Source of the DNA: Salvator merianae
Lineage: Eukaryota > Chordata > Lepidosauria > Squamata > Teiidae
Reading direction: 5' to 3'
Length of the DNA: 64,000 bases
Assembly: GCA_003586115.2 (NCBI GenBank)
Contig: QVOM02000034.1
Coordinates: 17,715,444-17,779,443 of the forward strand
In this document: positions 10,451 through 21,744 of the stretch, piece by piece
Numbering within the stretch: the stretch's first letter is position 1
Layout of the letters: each line of letters starts with the position of its first letter
Made by a program: the position numbers and the translations under genes
The notes under the pieces: generated by a model
Told to the model about the DNA's origin: nothing
The model's input: only the letters and a program-made list of their open reading frames with translations
The model's database searches: none

Positions 10451-11766
10451 ACTACCAGATCCTGACATTAAGGCCATGGTCACACCATAATATGATAGTC
10501 TGTCTTAGGATGGACCAGGAACTTAAACTGTTTTCAGCTTGTCCTCACCTACCTTGGGGGAGTGAGGTGGCTTTGGGGTGATGCAACTACAGCGCAGCCT
10601 GCAGTAGGTGGATGAGGATCTGCAGGCTGCCCACACATGTGGTCATGTGTGATGGGATGCCCTTCCTGGGGTGAGTTGAGATGGCTGTGTGGGCAGCGCA
10701 GTCAGACAATGATTGGCAGTGGCCAGCTTGGGTCACCCCCTCCAGCTTTGGGCTGTCCTCCATGCAATGGCTGGGTGGTGCAAAAATCAGCAGCCCTTCA
10801 CCTGGGTCCCTTTCTTGCAAATGGAACTGATCCAGTGCTGGGATAATCCAAATATAGGATAATCTCAATTAGGAAGGGAAAGTCCATAGAAGAACTGGAA
10901 AAACACTTTGCCATGTGATCCCTGAGGACACAGAACAGCCTCAAATCTGATTAAAGAGAAGGTGTGACTGCCTTTCCAGAAGATATTAAATAACGGGCAG
11001 GATTGTGTGAAGGACTGGATCTTTTTTTCATGACTAAATTGCTATTTGTGCTCTACCACTTTCTGCAAATTGGGTTACATCACTGATACAAAAGCCTTTG
11101 AAACAACTTTTCAGTGTCATTGGAAGTCTTATTGACACATAGAAGTGGTGCTCTAAGATTATTTTAAGTAATGAAGCATCAGGAATCAAAAATCAGCTGT
11201 TTCAAGGGGCTTCATTAAAAAATAATGAAGCTCTGCTAATTATACTGCATATTTCCCAAAGCTGATAAGCAGTTTTTGTAACTAACACTTACATTACCAA
11301 GATAATGTTTACTGAAATAATCCATGTGAAGCACTTTTGAACATCTGAATAATATCAGCATTAAGTTAAGTGTTTAGGAAAAGGGGGCTTACTCCCCGTA
11401 TGTAGCATTGCAGGCTTAGCTTTTGCATAAAGAATTACATAAGCAAATTGTCGTGTCTTTATTGTGAATACTTTTCTTTAGGATGGGTATTCAAATCCTG
11501 AAAACATGAGTTCTAGGAGACACATCCATAGGAAAAGTGGAAGATCCAGAAAGAGGAGCAGAGGCCCTCATTTTCCTCATGAAAGGGGGGAGGAATCTTA
11601 AAATTTGGGGCAGAGCCACAGGACTAGCTCTCTTCTCCTCTCTTGAATGTTATGGCTACTCTGATTCAGAGCCTTATCCCATCTCTGCACTATGATAGCA
11701 GCCATTATCACTTGATTAGATTCACTTTGAAGCTGACAAGCTTGTTTACTCAACCCTAAGAAAAAG

Positions 11767-12287
11767 GGCCTTTCTGCACTTAGATTCCTCATTGTCAGCT
11801 TCAGAGCCTCATCGGTCCATACATTGGTGCAGACCTGTGAGGCCTTGCCCACTGCTGGTGTGCTCCATCTCCAAAGAATGGAGCAGGCTCCAGATCAAGG
11901 AGTTCTTGATCTGAATCACCAATAGACCTATTTATACAGATCTACTGATGGACCAGTGGGCCTTAGTCCAGAATGTGGAGGGGTGCAGAAGGCATGCCTC
12001 TGTGTTTGGGACTACTGGGGAACCCATTTCGATGGTGCACCAAAGTGTGCTGCTAAAATGGGTCTCCAGTGGCTCCAAGGCTAAGACCTTTCATCCCTTG
12101 CCCTTCAGAGTCTTCAGAGGCTACCCTGAAGCTTGGGTGAGCTTTGGGACAGTGCAGGGTCTGGTCTGGATCAGTGCCATCATGCAGATGGTACTGTTCC
12201 AGACAACGTTGTGCTATGTTCTGAACCAGCGTCTCACTGATCCAGATCCACTAGCCTGTAAAAAGGCATAGTAAGTACAGGACAGCC
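11767..12287. mobile_element. TIR-C DNA transposon, probable copy
   Basis: The left end GGCCTTTCTGCACTTAG and the right end GTAAGTACAGGACAGCC are imperfect inverted repeats that match the termini of the 25,721-26,370 element. The interior shares, in reverse complement, the block around ATGCAGATGGTACTGTTCC and the phrase TGGACCAGTGGGCC. It is about 521 bp and non-coding. No clear target duplication remains, suggesting age. Confidence 0.55.
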
Positions 12288-13011
12288 TGCAGTATTCCAA
12301 TTTTTCATTCCTTTTTACAATCAGCACTGTCCACAATGAGACTGGCGTTGAAATACAGTCATAAGGAGAAAAACCAGCCAAAGTGTGATTCTTTTTAAAC
12401 GTCACCAGTCTGTGAAATTTAAATTCTCTAATACCTACATGCTGCTGTCCTACAATCATACACTGGCAATTATTGATATAACCAACCCTGTGGTTTCAAC
12501 ACAGAGAGGGCATTTTCAAAGTCTGCACATAACAAATAGTATCTGGATATTAGTGTTTACCAATTTCTCTCAGCTAGGGTGAATGGAATAGAAAAACAAT
12601 AATAATGTCAATCTCAAAATAAAACTTCAAGTAACGGGAGAAAAAATATATTAACCTTTTTTTTGGAATGGATGGGAAGACAGGAAAATTGGTACAATTT
12701 TTACAAAAAAAAAATAAGGATGTGTGCCCAATGTACCTGCAATCCAAATTGAAAATCATAAAGCTTTCCTTTTCATATCTCCTCTCTGATTGGACATGTT
12801 TACTCTGTCACTACTGTGCAGAAATGCCAAAGCACAATCAAAAGCAAGGTCTGGATTAAAAAATTCTAGCTTTGGGCTTAGAGGCAATACAAATAGCTTG
12901 GTGCAATCAGTCCTGTGCAGTGATATTTGCTGTAAATATGCCATCTTGAAAAGGCTAAAAAAGGAGGGCATAGCTCCAAAGAAAAAGCAAATCAAGTTGT
13001 TACAAGATTTC
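12288..13011. other. Unrecognised sequence
   Basis: AT-rich, with no supported gene or repeat. The long frame reaching the next feature ends in a leucine run that is only translated microsatellite. Confidence 0.4.
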
Positions 13012-13012
13012 A

Positions 13013-13103
<91 letters not shown>
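13012..13103. repeat. (ATT)n microsatellite
   Basis: About 30 uninterrupted-to-nearly-perfect ATT/TTA units with one interruption (ACTA near 13,048). It reads as poly-leucine in one frame, which is not evidence of a protein. Confidence 0.97.
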
Positions 13104-13431
13104 GTCTTTACCTTGTTGAGCACAGAAGGAATAATTTGTTATGGATTTTCACTGCGAGCAGCCAGTCTTCAAACCTTACCAGGGCTTTATCCTTAAGGTA
13201 GGGTCTTTTCTAAAAGCTGTTTTAAGGCCAAATTGTTATTTTTAAAAATAATATCCCCCCTTTTTTCCTTCATGTAGTTCAAGGAAACACAGATGTGACT
13301 CCCAAGTGGTCAGCCATCCAGACACTGACCAGAACCAGACCTTCTTACATTAACTATGGTGGCTCCTTTAGACCATATTCTGAGATACTCTTTTGAAATA
13401 CAGGCCATGGTGGGGTGCCTGGTAAACCACC

Positions 13432-13465
13432 TTCTGCCACTGCACTTCCACCTGCAGTGGCAGAA
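13432..13465. repeat. Hairpin with perfect 13-bp arms
   Basis: TTCTGCCACTGCA pairs perfectly with TGCAGTGGCAGAA around an 8-base loop. It is followed by the small palindrome CACCTCGTGGTG. It is possibly the centre of a decayed foldback element. No gene context. Confidence 0.6.
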
Positions 13466-14020
13466 AGCACCTCGTGGTGATCACGCCACCCCCATTAGCA
13501 GATATGATAGTTACCTGAGGCACTGTTTTATATGGGCATTATTTTGTTACCCTAAATGGAAGTGCTTTAGAGTGATGCTCTGGGAATGGAGTTTGGAGGC
13601 TGCTCAACTCCAAAGCAGGGTTGCCAGAATCAGCCCACTAATTAGTCACATTTGGGTTTTTTAAGGCTTTTTCTGTGGCTGGCTAAGATAATTAGTTTGG
13701 CAATTCCTGACCAGAGAGCTCCAAAGTAGGGAGATACACAAAACTCTCCATTCAATCTCTTGGTTAGTGCACAGCTAGCTGACTAAAACAGTGGTGGTTC
13801 AGCTCTTGTTGAACTGAACCAGCACTCATTCCATGCTGCATTTGTGTGTTGATGTCTGGCTACCATTTAAGCAGCTGTGACTACTTTTGCCATGTGCACT
13901 TCAAATAACAAAAAGAATATGTGCGCTGATATACAAAATGTTCCTAGTATGGCTTGCTAGGCAACTTCCTCCTTTGCCTGTAAAATTGTACTGCCCTGTC
14001 TGCTGTTTATATTCATTATC
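13466..14020. other. Unrecognised sequence
   Basis: No gene, RNA or repeat is supported. Confidence 0.35.
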
Positions 14021-14172
14021 CCGTATTTTGTGCCATATAAGTTGCACTGGTATATAAGCTGCAACAATAATTTGCCAAGGAGAAAAAAAAGAAAAGAATG
14101 CAGAGTAATTTTAGGAGAAATTGTTTTGGAAAAAAATGTGGATATTATACAGCAAAAATATAATATTTAAGG
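14021..14172. mobile_element. Decayed TATAAG-type TIR element
   Basis: CCGTATTTTGTGCCATATAAG at the left is mirrored by CTGTATAATATCC-type sequence (reverse complement of 14,140-14,170). I recognise the CCGTATTTT...TATAAG end as a common vertebrate DNA-element terminus. It is short and diverged. No target duplication is visible. Confidence 0.4.
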
Positions 14173-14554
14173 GGTGCATGCTAAGTTATTTATAAAATTT
14201 GATTGGATTTGGCCCTACCCATTTTAATACTTTATTTGTAGCACAGATGACACAAATGGACACCAGTCCCCCCCATGCACCCAGCAGGGGGAGGAGCTTC
14301 TGTTTGCACCCACTCACTCCAGCTGTCCTTTGTCACAGAAACTATCAGCCATATATTGGAATGCATTAATCCTTCCTTATTTGCTATGGTTAGATTCTTA
14401 GACAACCTCATAAATTTCAAAATAAAACATTGTGCCTATAGAAACCCCCTTGGAAACTCCTAGGAAAAAATGTGAAAAAAAAGATGTTCCTAATATCTTC
14501 CCAAGGCCATGGGAGTTCTATAGATGCAACTGAGTTCCAAGCGTTTAGAAACGA

Positions 14555-15156
14555 AATTGTGGAACTGGAAAAGGTGCAGAAAAGGGCAACTAGAATGATC
14601 AAAGCATTGGAACACTTTCCTTACAAAGTCAGGCTGCAACATCTTGGCCTCTTCAGTCTTGAAAGATGGCATTTAAGAGGGGACCTGATTGAAGGCTATA
14701 GAATCATGCATGGTATGGATAGAGAATAATTATTTTCTCTATCACACAACATTAAAACTAAGGGACACTTTATGAAGCTGATGAGTCAGAGAGTTAGGAC
14801 CAAGAAGGGGAAGTATTTTTTCACCCAGGCTGTCATTGGTCTATGGACTTTACTACCAGAAGAGGTGGCAACAGCAATCAGCCTAGATAGCTTTAAGAAT
14901 GGATTGGACAGACTCATGGAGGTCAGGTATATCAATGACTACTAGAATGAATGCCTAGGTACTGCCTCCATGGTGGAGAGACAGGCAGGATGCCTGTAAA
15001 ACCCATTTGGAGGGAATTGAGAGTAGGTGAAGGTTTTGCCTTTTATTCTGCTTGAGAATGTTCAGAAGCAATTGGTGGCCCACTGTGTGAGGCAGGATAC
15101 TGGATTAGATGGGCCATGGCCTGATCCAGCAGGACTCCTCTTAGGTTCTTATGTCT
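14555..15156 (+). mobile_element. CR1/L3-type LINE 3' fragment (copy 1)
   Basis: The first ~170 bases encode the end of a CR1-clade reverse transcriptase protein (VQKRATRMIKALEHFPYK, LGLFSLERWHLRGDLIEG), comparable to the C terminus of the CR1 at 54,619-55,530. The remainder is a long 3' part ending GATCCAGCAGGACTCCTC and TTCTTATG, the octamer-like tail of this family. It is strongly 5'-truncated. Two more copies lie at 22,378 and 60,194. The protein remnant has stops and frame changes after residue ~85. Confidence 0.8.
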
Positions 15157-16404
15157 CAAGAGTTCTTTGGCTGCATCCCCGTGTTGGGCTGGAGCACTTG
15201 TTCCAGCCCTAGGGGCAAGCAGCAAGGTGCCTTGATGCCGAGTGTCTCACCCCCTGTGCCAGGGAACAAAATTTCCCCAGCTTTGAAGTTACAGCATGGC
15301 CCTGTTTCAGCAGGACTGTGAATGGCTGTGGAAATCAACCATTTTCTGTGCATCATGAAATAGGGCCAGGCACTGAGTGAAGGAGGTAAGTTGATCACAT
15401 TACTGCTGTGCAACTTTACTGCGACAGCACAAGTGCCCAAGCACAGCAAGCGAGGACAACTCTGGGGGTTCTTGTCAGCCCTCCAAGACAGACTGAAGGG
15501 CAGAAGACTGCTTGGGCATGTGAATATTGTGTCCCTCAGGCCTTCATCAGGTATGTTTTGAACACAGTGTACATGCAGCTTCTGGTAAATGCAACAATAG
15601 CAGTGTTAGAATTCACAACTGACCAAAGTAAGCAGTACCAGCGCTCCAAATTGCCAGAACTTTGCGGTACCAAAATCAGCAGTGCAGTGCCACAGCTCAG
15701 AACTGCAAAATGTGCCAAACTCCCAACTGAGCAAACTTGTTAAATCCAAACCTACCCTCCTTGAGAAAAACCATGGGGGCTTGGCTGTCTCAGTTGCTAA
15801 CTCCTGAATACACAATTCTGCAGTCACGGGGATGCAAAATTCAACAGATGTTACAGCTTTGAATGATGAGGGATGACTCTACAGTATTCCAAACCTTTCT
15901 TCACATACTATGCCTAAACAGTATGGAGACAAACATAAGCATCCTCTGTTCTTCTGCCACCCCATTCTTCAAATTACTTTGATTCCCAATTCCACATTTA
16001 CATGGAGAAGAGCATCCCTAGAACACTAGACCTCTCTACACATGGTTTTCATCCAGTCCCCATGCTCCAGTTCCTTTCTCCCATTCCCGAACCCTGTTGC
16101 TTGGCTGTATGACAGTGATTTGTTGGCTGAAGGTTTATTCCTGTCCCAACCCCAGCTATCATCAGTCTATCAATCCCTCCCTTTCCCAGCTGCAGATTTC
16201 TGCATTTTCTCCACTCTGACTGCATTAGCCCTTTTTTGCTTTGCTTCAACAGAGAAATAAGATCGAAAAAGGAACATTTTTTTCGGCTTACTTCTCTGGG
16301 CCCTGCCTTGCTGCCCTTCCTCCACCTGGGAACTCAGGACTAAAGAAAGAGTTTCATGCCCATCAGGGTGGGCAAACCAATCCCCAGTAAAAGGCATCTG
16401 TTTT
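15157..16404. other. Unrecognised sequence
   Basis: Just after the LINE tail, GGGCTGGA and TCCAGCCC form an 8-bp hairpin (15,186-15,211). Nothing else is recognised in this stretch. Confidence 0.4.
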
Positions 16405-16406
16405 GG

Positions 16407-16789
16407 GGCCTGTTTGCACTTTTCACTAGTGAACATGCAGATACTCACTAGTGAAGTGTGTCTGCACTTTGCAGAGGCCCTCATGATTGAGAGCATGCTA
16501 CAGTCACTCCTGATTGCTACTAGCTGTGGAGCACAAAATCATGCTCCACAGCTGTACCAGGAGCAGCTGGACTGCTCCTGATAGGTGCATTTGCACCTTC
16601 TTCTGGTTGCCATGGCAGTGGCCAGATGTTTTCCCAGCCACTGCCATGGCATGGGTGCCAATATTCACACTGTGAGTGCTGGAAGCTTGTTGCAGCCCTC
16701 GCAGTATGAATGGCTGCCACACTGCGAGGTCTGTTCCATCTTGGAATGTTTGCTTGAGAACATTACATGGTGCAAAGTGCAGAAAAGTC
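16407..16789 (+). mobile_element. TIR-A copy
   Basis: It begins GGCCTGTTTGCACTTTTCAC and ends TGCAAAGTGCAGAAAAGTC, an imperfect inverted pair. Internal CTCACTAGTGAAGTGTG, GTGGAGCACAAAATCATGC, GCCATGGCAGTGGCCAGATG and a CACTGTGAGTGCTGGAAGC block match the other copies. It is 383 bp and non-coding. The right terminus has decayed and no 5-bp duplication survives. Confidence 0.7.
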
Positions 16790-16920
16790 TTCATTCAGCA
16801 TCCCAAATGTCAATCACATTACTCCCCCAAAGCCTTGTTCTGCCTCCAAAGCAAGATATTCCACCCCTATTGCAGAACATATTTTCGGGACAAAGAGATA
16901 CAATAAGGGCACAAAGGGCT

Positions 16921-17106
16921 AGGGCTGTTTCCACACTTACTTTACTGGAGTGGTTCTACCAGACTGGCCCAGGCTATTCCGCTTCTAATTCAGTTGGTGC
17001 TGTTCACATTGCGAAGGCTGGAACACCATTGTTCTGTCCAGCAGCACCAACCAGGCTAATCCAGACCCACTGATCTGGATTTACAGCAGGTGAGTGCAGA
17101 AAGGGC
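16921..17106. mobile_element. TIR-C short copy
   Basis: GGGCTGTTTCCACACTTAC at the left and GGTGAGTGCAGAAAGGGCC at the right are inverted repeats of the TIR-C type. The interior has the TAATCCAGACCCACTGATC and TCTGGATTTAC phrases shared with longer copies. It looks like an internally deleted derivative. No duplication is clear. Confidence 0.55.
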
Positions 17107-17930
17107 CTTTGTGAAGCAGCATTAAAGTGTTACAGCATCTACCTCCCTGGGTACAATAGTGGGGGGATAGTTTGTGAAGACTGTAAGCGGTAAGCAAAAT
17201 TATCTACTTTGCTAGGCTTTTGCATCAGGGTGCCTTACAAGGATATTTCAAAAATATGCACTGGAACTGAGATGCTGTTGTGAAACTGGAGGACTATTTA
17301 TTGAGTAATAAAGTTAGTACAGTAAAAATGAGCACTGAATGTACCAAAGCACTATGCTGCTCTTGAACTGTAATAAATATTTCTATTCAGGACCACAGCA
17401 GATGTGTGCCTGGGCTGTGGGGCTCACATGCCAACATGGGCCATAGGACGTACAGCCTCCCACCGAATGTGGCAGCCCTACAGTCCCTGCGCCCAGGAGT
17501 GCTCCAGCAGGAGACAAATTTAATGTGGTCTGCTATCCTGCTGCTGTCATGCAAACAGGGGGTGGTGACAGGAGCAGCCCAGACTCTGGTGGCATTTTGA
17601 CAGGTTGTGGGGCACAAGGAAATGTCCTCTGCCTGCATCTTCTAAGCTGGGGAACTTTTGAATGGGATAGGTGGCTGCTATGCAGATGGCTGTGAGGATC
17701 TTCTGCAGTTTCTGGTTCGGGATGCTTTGCTGAGGCCCGGAGACTTCTGGGCTGTGCACTGCAGGTGCCAATGAAAAGTTACCTAAGGAAGAACAATGAC
17801 AAGGAGCTTTTTAAGACTACTAAATTGTGCTTTCCCTGATCTATAAGAAGCCACAGTAGTTCCAGTCTTTTTGAAAAGAGTCTGGTGTCAATAACAAGAG
17901 GTCTTACTGCTCCAAGCAGTTGGGTTCTAC
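17107..17930. other. Unrecognised sequence
   Basis: No supported gene or repeat. A frame on the minus strand near 17,390-17,640 has no recognisable domain. Confidence 0.4.
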
Positions 17931-17934
17931 TGCG

Positions 17935-18149
17935 GCCACAGAGTCATGTGCCAATCACCATGGCAGCCACTGAACATTGCCACAGCTGCTGTCATGGCAG
18001 TCGGGCCTGCAATCCACACTTCGAGTGCTGGTGGGCTGGTACAGGGCTGCTCTAGCCCTCCAAGTGCAGATGGCTGCCGCACCACTGGTTCTTTTCCAGC
18101 CTACCATGGTATTGTAATACCATTCTAGGCTGTAAAATGTGAACAGGCC
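17935..18149 (+). mobile_element. TIR-A partial copy
   Basis: Only the right ~215 bases of TIR-A are present (CACCATGGCAGCC, CACTTCGAGTGCTGG, then AAAATGTGAACAGGCC at the end). It is closest to the 45,540-45,740 copy, sharing CACAGAGTCATGTG and a paired GGTATTGTAATACCATTCTA-type palindrome near the right end. The left half is missing. Confidence 0.65.
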
Positions 18150-18157
18150 CATAGACT

Positions 18158-18875
18158 GTGAAGCTGGAAGGCACCCTGTCCTTGATGGGGCTGTATTGCC
18201 CTGGAAGGGCAGGTGTGAAATCTGCAGGTGCCATTGGACTCTGCACTGATGCTTGAAGCTCAGTAGGAGGCAGTAGCAAGAGTGCTTACTTACGGTTGTG
18301 GTTGGTTTGCCTCCTCTGGCCCTTTTTAGACAAAGATGATATGGCCACAGTAATCCACGCTCTGATAATTTCCAGACTGGACTATTGTAATGCACTCTAT
18401 ATGGGGCTGCCTGTGAAGATGGTTTGGAAACTGCACCTGGTGCAGAATGCAGTAGCAAGACTGCTGATGAGAACTGGATACACCTCACACTGGTTTTAAC
18501 TACTGAATTCAACTCAGGGTGTAAACTTTAATCTATAAGGCCCTAAACAGCTTGGGCCTCAAATATCTAAAGAAATTTCTTCTCCAGTTTTGACCTGTCT
18601 GGGCCCCACTTTCAGTAATTAAAAGGACTCAGGATAGGGCTTTCTCAGTGTTAGCCTGTAGACTATGGAATACTCTCCTATCTGAGGTGATATCAGTCAC
18701 CTTCACTATATACATTTACATTGGCCTTTTGCTGAGGAAACAGCATCCCTTCCCCACTTTCAGGTGTTGTTATTTATTTAATGGGTTCTTGATAAATTTG
18801 TTTTTTACTGCTGAAACCCACCCTGAGACCTTCAAGGATAGGGCGAGATGAAAATACAAATAAATAAATAATCAT
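18158..18875 (+). mobile_element. L2-like LINE 3' fragment (copy 1)
   Basis: The plus strand reads through the C-terminal part of an L2/CR1-group reverse transcriptase. A block on vector-like residues TVIHALIISRLDYCNALY is followed by GLPVKMVWKLHLVQNAVAR. The 3' end is CCACCCTGAGACC, GGGCGAGATG and an (AAATA)n tail at 18,855-18,873. Upstream frame pieces match the preceding region of the same protein but carry stops. The 5' part of the element is absent. It starts directly after the TIR-A right end. Confidence 0.75.
18296..18499 (+). pseudogene. L2-like reverse transcriptase C-terminal fragment
   Basis: The 67-residue frame contains IHALIISRLDYCNALYMG and LVQNAVARLLM, the conserved post-catalytic segment of L2-group LINE proteins. 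The catalytic palm motifs lie upstream and are not present in this copy. It ends at a stop shortly before where the family normally has its LHWLPV block. It is a relic. Confidence 0.7.
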
Positions 18876-18891
18876 AATCCTGGGAAATGTT

Positions 18892-18945
18892 TATTTCATT
18901 ATTTATATATCTTGTCCTCTCTCCAAAGGTGGCCAAGTGCAGGGC
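18892..18945 (-). mobile_element. L2-like LINE 3' tail, opposite strand
   Basis: TTTATTTCATTATTTATATATC followed by a CTTGTCCTCTCTCC-type stretch is the reverse complement of an L2-like 3' end. It lies tail-to-tail with the copy just upstream. Only the tail is present. Confidence 0.45.
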
Positions 18946-20125
18946 ATAAGAATAAGCCCAGATTCAATTTACATAGTCTCTCATTTTGGTTGATTCTTTT
19001 TAATCCAGCCTGTTGAAGGCTGAATAGAACCATTGAGGCCTTCTTTTGTGCATGTTTGGTTGCTATGTTTCATCTGTTTTTCATCAAAGAAAAGCAGAAT
19101 TTATTTTGAAATAACAGGAGATATTAATTGTAAATATAAATAAATACCATATTTGATATTACTGTGACAGTTTATCATTTCAGATATTGAATTATTGGAA
19201 GCTATCCTGTGCAACATGTAGCAACTGATAGACATATGATTCAATAAAACAAAATAAATGTCAGCTTCTGACCCTTACCACTTATGTTCACAATTCTTTG
19301 TCCGTAATTGTGTTCCACTCCATTTCTGCAGTAATACATAAGTGTGAATCTACTCAGTATGTATATTCTCACACCCCAAATGTGTTCATGAAAGCTATTT
19401 TCTCTGTAAATGTTATTTAAGTGTACATATTGATGTACTTCAGCTACAGGAAATATGCTGGAAGTATCAAAAAAGTGCAAAGTCCAGGAAAAACCTAGGC
19501 CATTTCTGCATTCAACCAGAATATCCTGGGCCACGACATGCAACCCATCCCATCCTGGAATAGGTTGCCACTGGAGTGGGACGGGACTGTCTGCATTTCA
19601 GATTATCATTGTCATCCCAGCCCTTAGAGCCAGCACCCAGCCTCTGAAGGCCAAGATTTGATACACACATCAGTCAAAGAGGGGTGGATTAGAACAGTTT
19701 CTATAAGAATTCATAAAGATCAAATTCATCAGGCATCCCTGGATGTGTTTTTTGCATTTAAAGTAAAAATGTTTGTTGAGATAACGTACAGCATTATATG
19801 AATAATGGTATTTTCATAGTTGCACAGAAGAATAAATAAAGACAAGCTCTCTATGCTGGTACAAATATATCCTCCTTAATAATATACCAAGTTGCCTTCT
19901 GATGCATTTAATGTACTTACAAGTGCAATACCTAACAGCACATAGAGGATGGATATTGCTTCATTTTTCATTCTGGTAAGATAAACAAGCAAGCAAGAGT
20001 TTCAGCCTGGTTGCCTGTTTGAACCAAAATTTTGCATACAGCTGCTGTATTAGGAAGCAAAGATTAAGGTTTTTCCTAACTGAAGCCAACCAATCACACT
20101 TAACTCTATCTCTCTATCCGTTTTG
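18946..20125. other. Unrecognised sequence
   Basis: Nothing is supported, apart from a possible decayed TIR-type edge (TAGGCCATTTCTGCATTC) near 19,497. Confidence 0.4.
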
Positions 20126-20126
20126 A

Positions 20127-20349
20127 GGGCCCAGTCACACCTAAGTTTTAATCCAGCTTCAGTCTACTTTTAGATTGAAAGAACACATCAACAAAGTGAT
20201 TAATCATGTTCTTTCTATATTATCTAACCCAAAGGTGGATTTTCTGAGCTAGATAGTGCTTAAAGAAAACATCTTATTACTTCACTGATGTGTTCTCTCA
20301 GTCTGGAAGTGGACCGAAGCTGGATTAAAATTCAGGTGTGACTGAGCTC
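20127..20349. mobile_element. MITE-H, ~222-bp foldback element
   Basis: GGCCCAGTCACACCTAAG at the left and the reverse complement of the right end (AGCTCAGTCACACCTGAA) continue as inverted repeats for about 65 bases, including TTTTAATCCAGCTTC and GAACACATCA. The interior is AT-rich. It is a non-coding MITE. I could not fix a target duplication. Confidence 0.75.
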
Positions 20350-20379
20350 TAGTCAGATAAAGTAGTTCAGTTGCTTGAT

Positions 20380-21150
20380 TGTTCCCTGGAGACAGTAATG
20401 GGCTGGAGTTGGATCAATACATTGAAACTGAATCTTGAGTCCAGAAAGTTATGGGGCACACAATGCTGCATGGAATTGTTTTGGTGTGTGATATGGGATG
20501 CTTCTGGATTCAGCATTGTCACTTGAGGCTCGGGTGACAGTGGTAGCCAGGGGTGCTTACCTCCACATTTGACTAGTTTTCCCCTTCTATATAGGAAGAG
20601 CTTGGCCACAGTGATCTATGCTCTGGTAACCTCCAGACTAGACTACTGTACTGCCTTCTACAAAAAGCTACTCTTGAAGATAGTCTGGAAGCTAGACCCT
20701 TACAGACCTGCACAGGTGTTAAGATCCAGAGGGAAGGCCCTTCTTCAGAGGTGCAAGGGTTGGTGGCACCCAAGAGGGCCTTTTCTGGGGTGGCCCCCAG
20801 CTTTGGAGCAGCCTCCCTCTGGAGATATGCCAGGCATCAACCTTATATGGTTTTTCAGCGCCTGGTTAAAACAGATTTTTTTTTAGTTAATTAATTAATT
20901 AACTAATATTTTTATTCCACTGTACACCCAAAAGACTCAGGGTGGGTTACAACATTAAAAAAAAAAGCAAAACGAACCCACTTTGATGTTTAGCTCCTTC
21001 TGAATGTTGTCCTGCCTGAGTGGATAGGTTATATTTTAATTGTGTTTTTAGCATATTGGTTTTATTGTTTCATTAACATTGTGACCCGCCCTAGGATATT
21101 TGGGCGAAAGGGCAAGATATAAATAATGAAATAAATACATAAATAAATAA
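20380..21150 (+). mobile_element. L2-like LINE 3' fragment (copy 2)
   Basis: It encodes a decayed reverse transcriptase C terminus (TVIYALVTSRLDYCTAFY, then KIVWKL). A deletion then skips part of the protein to the family's GKALLQRCKG-type region. It ends GTGACCCGCCCTAGG, GGGCGAAAGG and an (AAATA)n tail at 21,118-21,150. It is 5'-truncated and internally deleted. Copies nearby are at 18,158 and 55,640 (+), and at 44,342 and 56,785 (-). Confidence 0.75.
20569..20886 (+). pseudogene. L2-like reverse transcriptase fragment
   Basis: Residues 15-32 of this frame carry VIYALVTSRLDYCTAFYK, matching the other L2-like copies. After about residue 45 the frame leaves the expected protein, which marks the internal deletion. 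No catalytic motif remains. Confidence 0.65.
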
Positions 21151-21175
21151 CTTCTGCATCTTGTGAGAGATGAGA

Positions 21176-21246
21176 ACACTTTATCTATTTATCTATCTAT
21201 CTATCTATCTATCTATTCATTCATTTATTTATCTATTTATTTATTT
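21176..21246. repeat. (TATC)n/(TTTA)n microsatellite
   Basis: CTAT/TATC tetranucleotides run from about 21,181 to 21,220 and pass into TTTA units. It lies between the tails of two L2-like copies in opposite orientation, so it probably grew from their A-rich ends. Confidence 0.9.
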
Positions 21247-21485
21247 CCAGACATTTGTATCATGCCTTTCAAATAAAGTCTTAGAGCAGGTCACAGCATG
21301 ATTTTAAAAAAGGGTAAAACACTGATAAAATCAGTAAAACAGTAATTAAATAAAATCATAATTAAAACACAAGGCTCCCACCCTTACAGGACTACATTAG
21401 GAGAGAGCTAAGCATCAAAAGCCTGAGCAAAGAGGTAAGTTTTAACCAGATGCTGAAAGCCATGTAACATCGGCACCCGGCCAAC
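21236..21485 (-). mobile_element. L2-like LINE 3' fragment (copy 3)
   Basis: The minus strand ends in (TTTA)n-complement, and the body holds GAGGTAAGTTTTAACCAGAT and GCTGAAAGCCATGTAACATC. The same phrases occur in the minus-strand L2-like copy at 56,970-57,020. It faces copy 2 tail to tail. Only the 3' untranslated part is present. Confidence 0.6.
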
Positions 21486-21677
21486 ATGAATCTGAAATCT
21501 GGAATCGTTTTCCTTCCTCTCTCAGCTCATTATCATAGGAATGGAAGTTTCCTTTCTCAGAGCCATACAAGGAAAATTGTTATGCCTGACTCTACAATCA
21601 GTACAGGCCAATGCCAAGGGGGTGCTCCAGAATTCCCCAAAAGTAGAGTGAATGGATTCATAAGGCTTCTCTGAAAT

Positions 21678-21744
21678 CTGAAAGATGCCACAAATTCCTC
21701 TTGCAAGGATGCTGGATCGAAGAGGAATTTGTGGCACATTTCAG
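21678..21744. repeat. Long hairpin, 25-bp arms
   Basis: Arms at 21,678-21,702 and 21,720-21,744 are complementary at 23 of 25 positions, including the perfect block GCCACAAATTCCTCTT. The loop is 17 bases. The size and pairing resemble a miRNA precursor stem or a young foldback element. No terminal repeats or tail were found around it. Confidence 0.75.

Larger units (their letters stand above)
9546..11760. other. Unrecognised sequence with two small hairpins
   Basis: No gene or known repeat is recognised. Two palindromes near 10,341-10,450 are listed separately. Open frames are short and unsupported. Confidence 0.4.

Noticed and set aside
12790..13104. Open frame ending in a long leucine run
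   Set aside because: The run is the translated (ATT)n microsatellite. The part before it resembles no protein.
16585..17073. 162-codon plus-strand frame
   Set aside because: It runs through a TIR-A copy into a TIR-C copy, so it is transposon DNA without a transposase motif.
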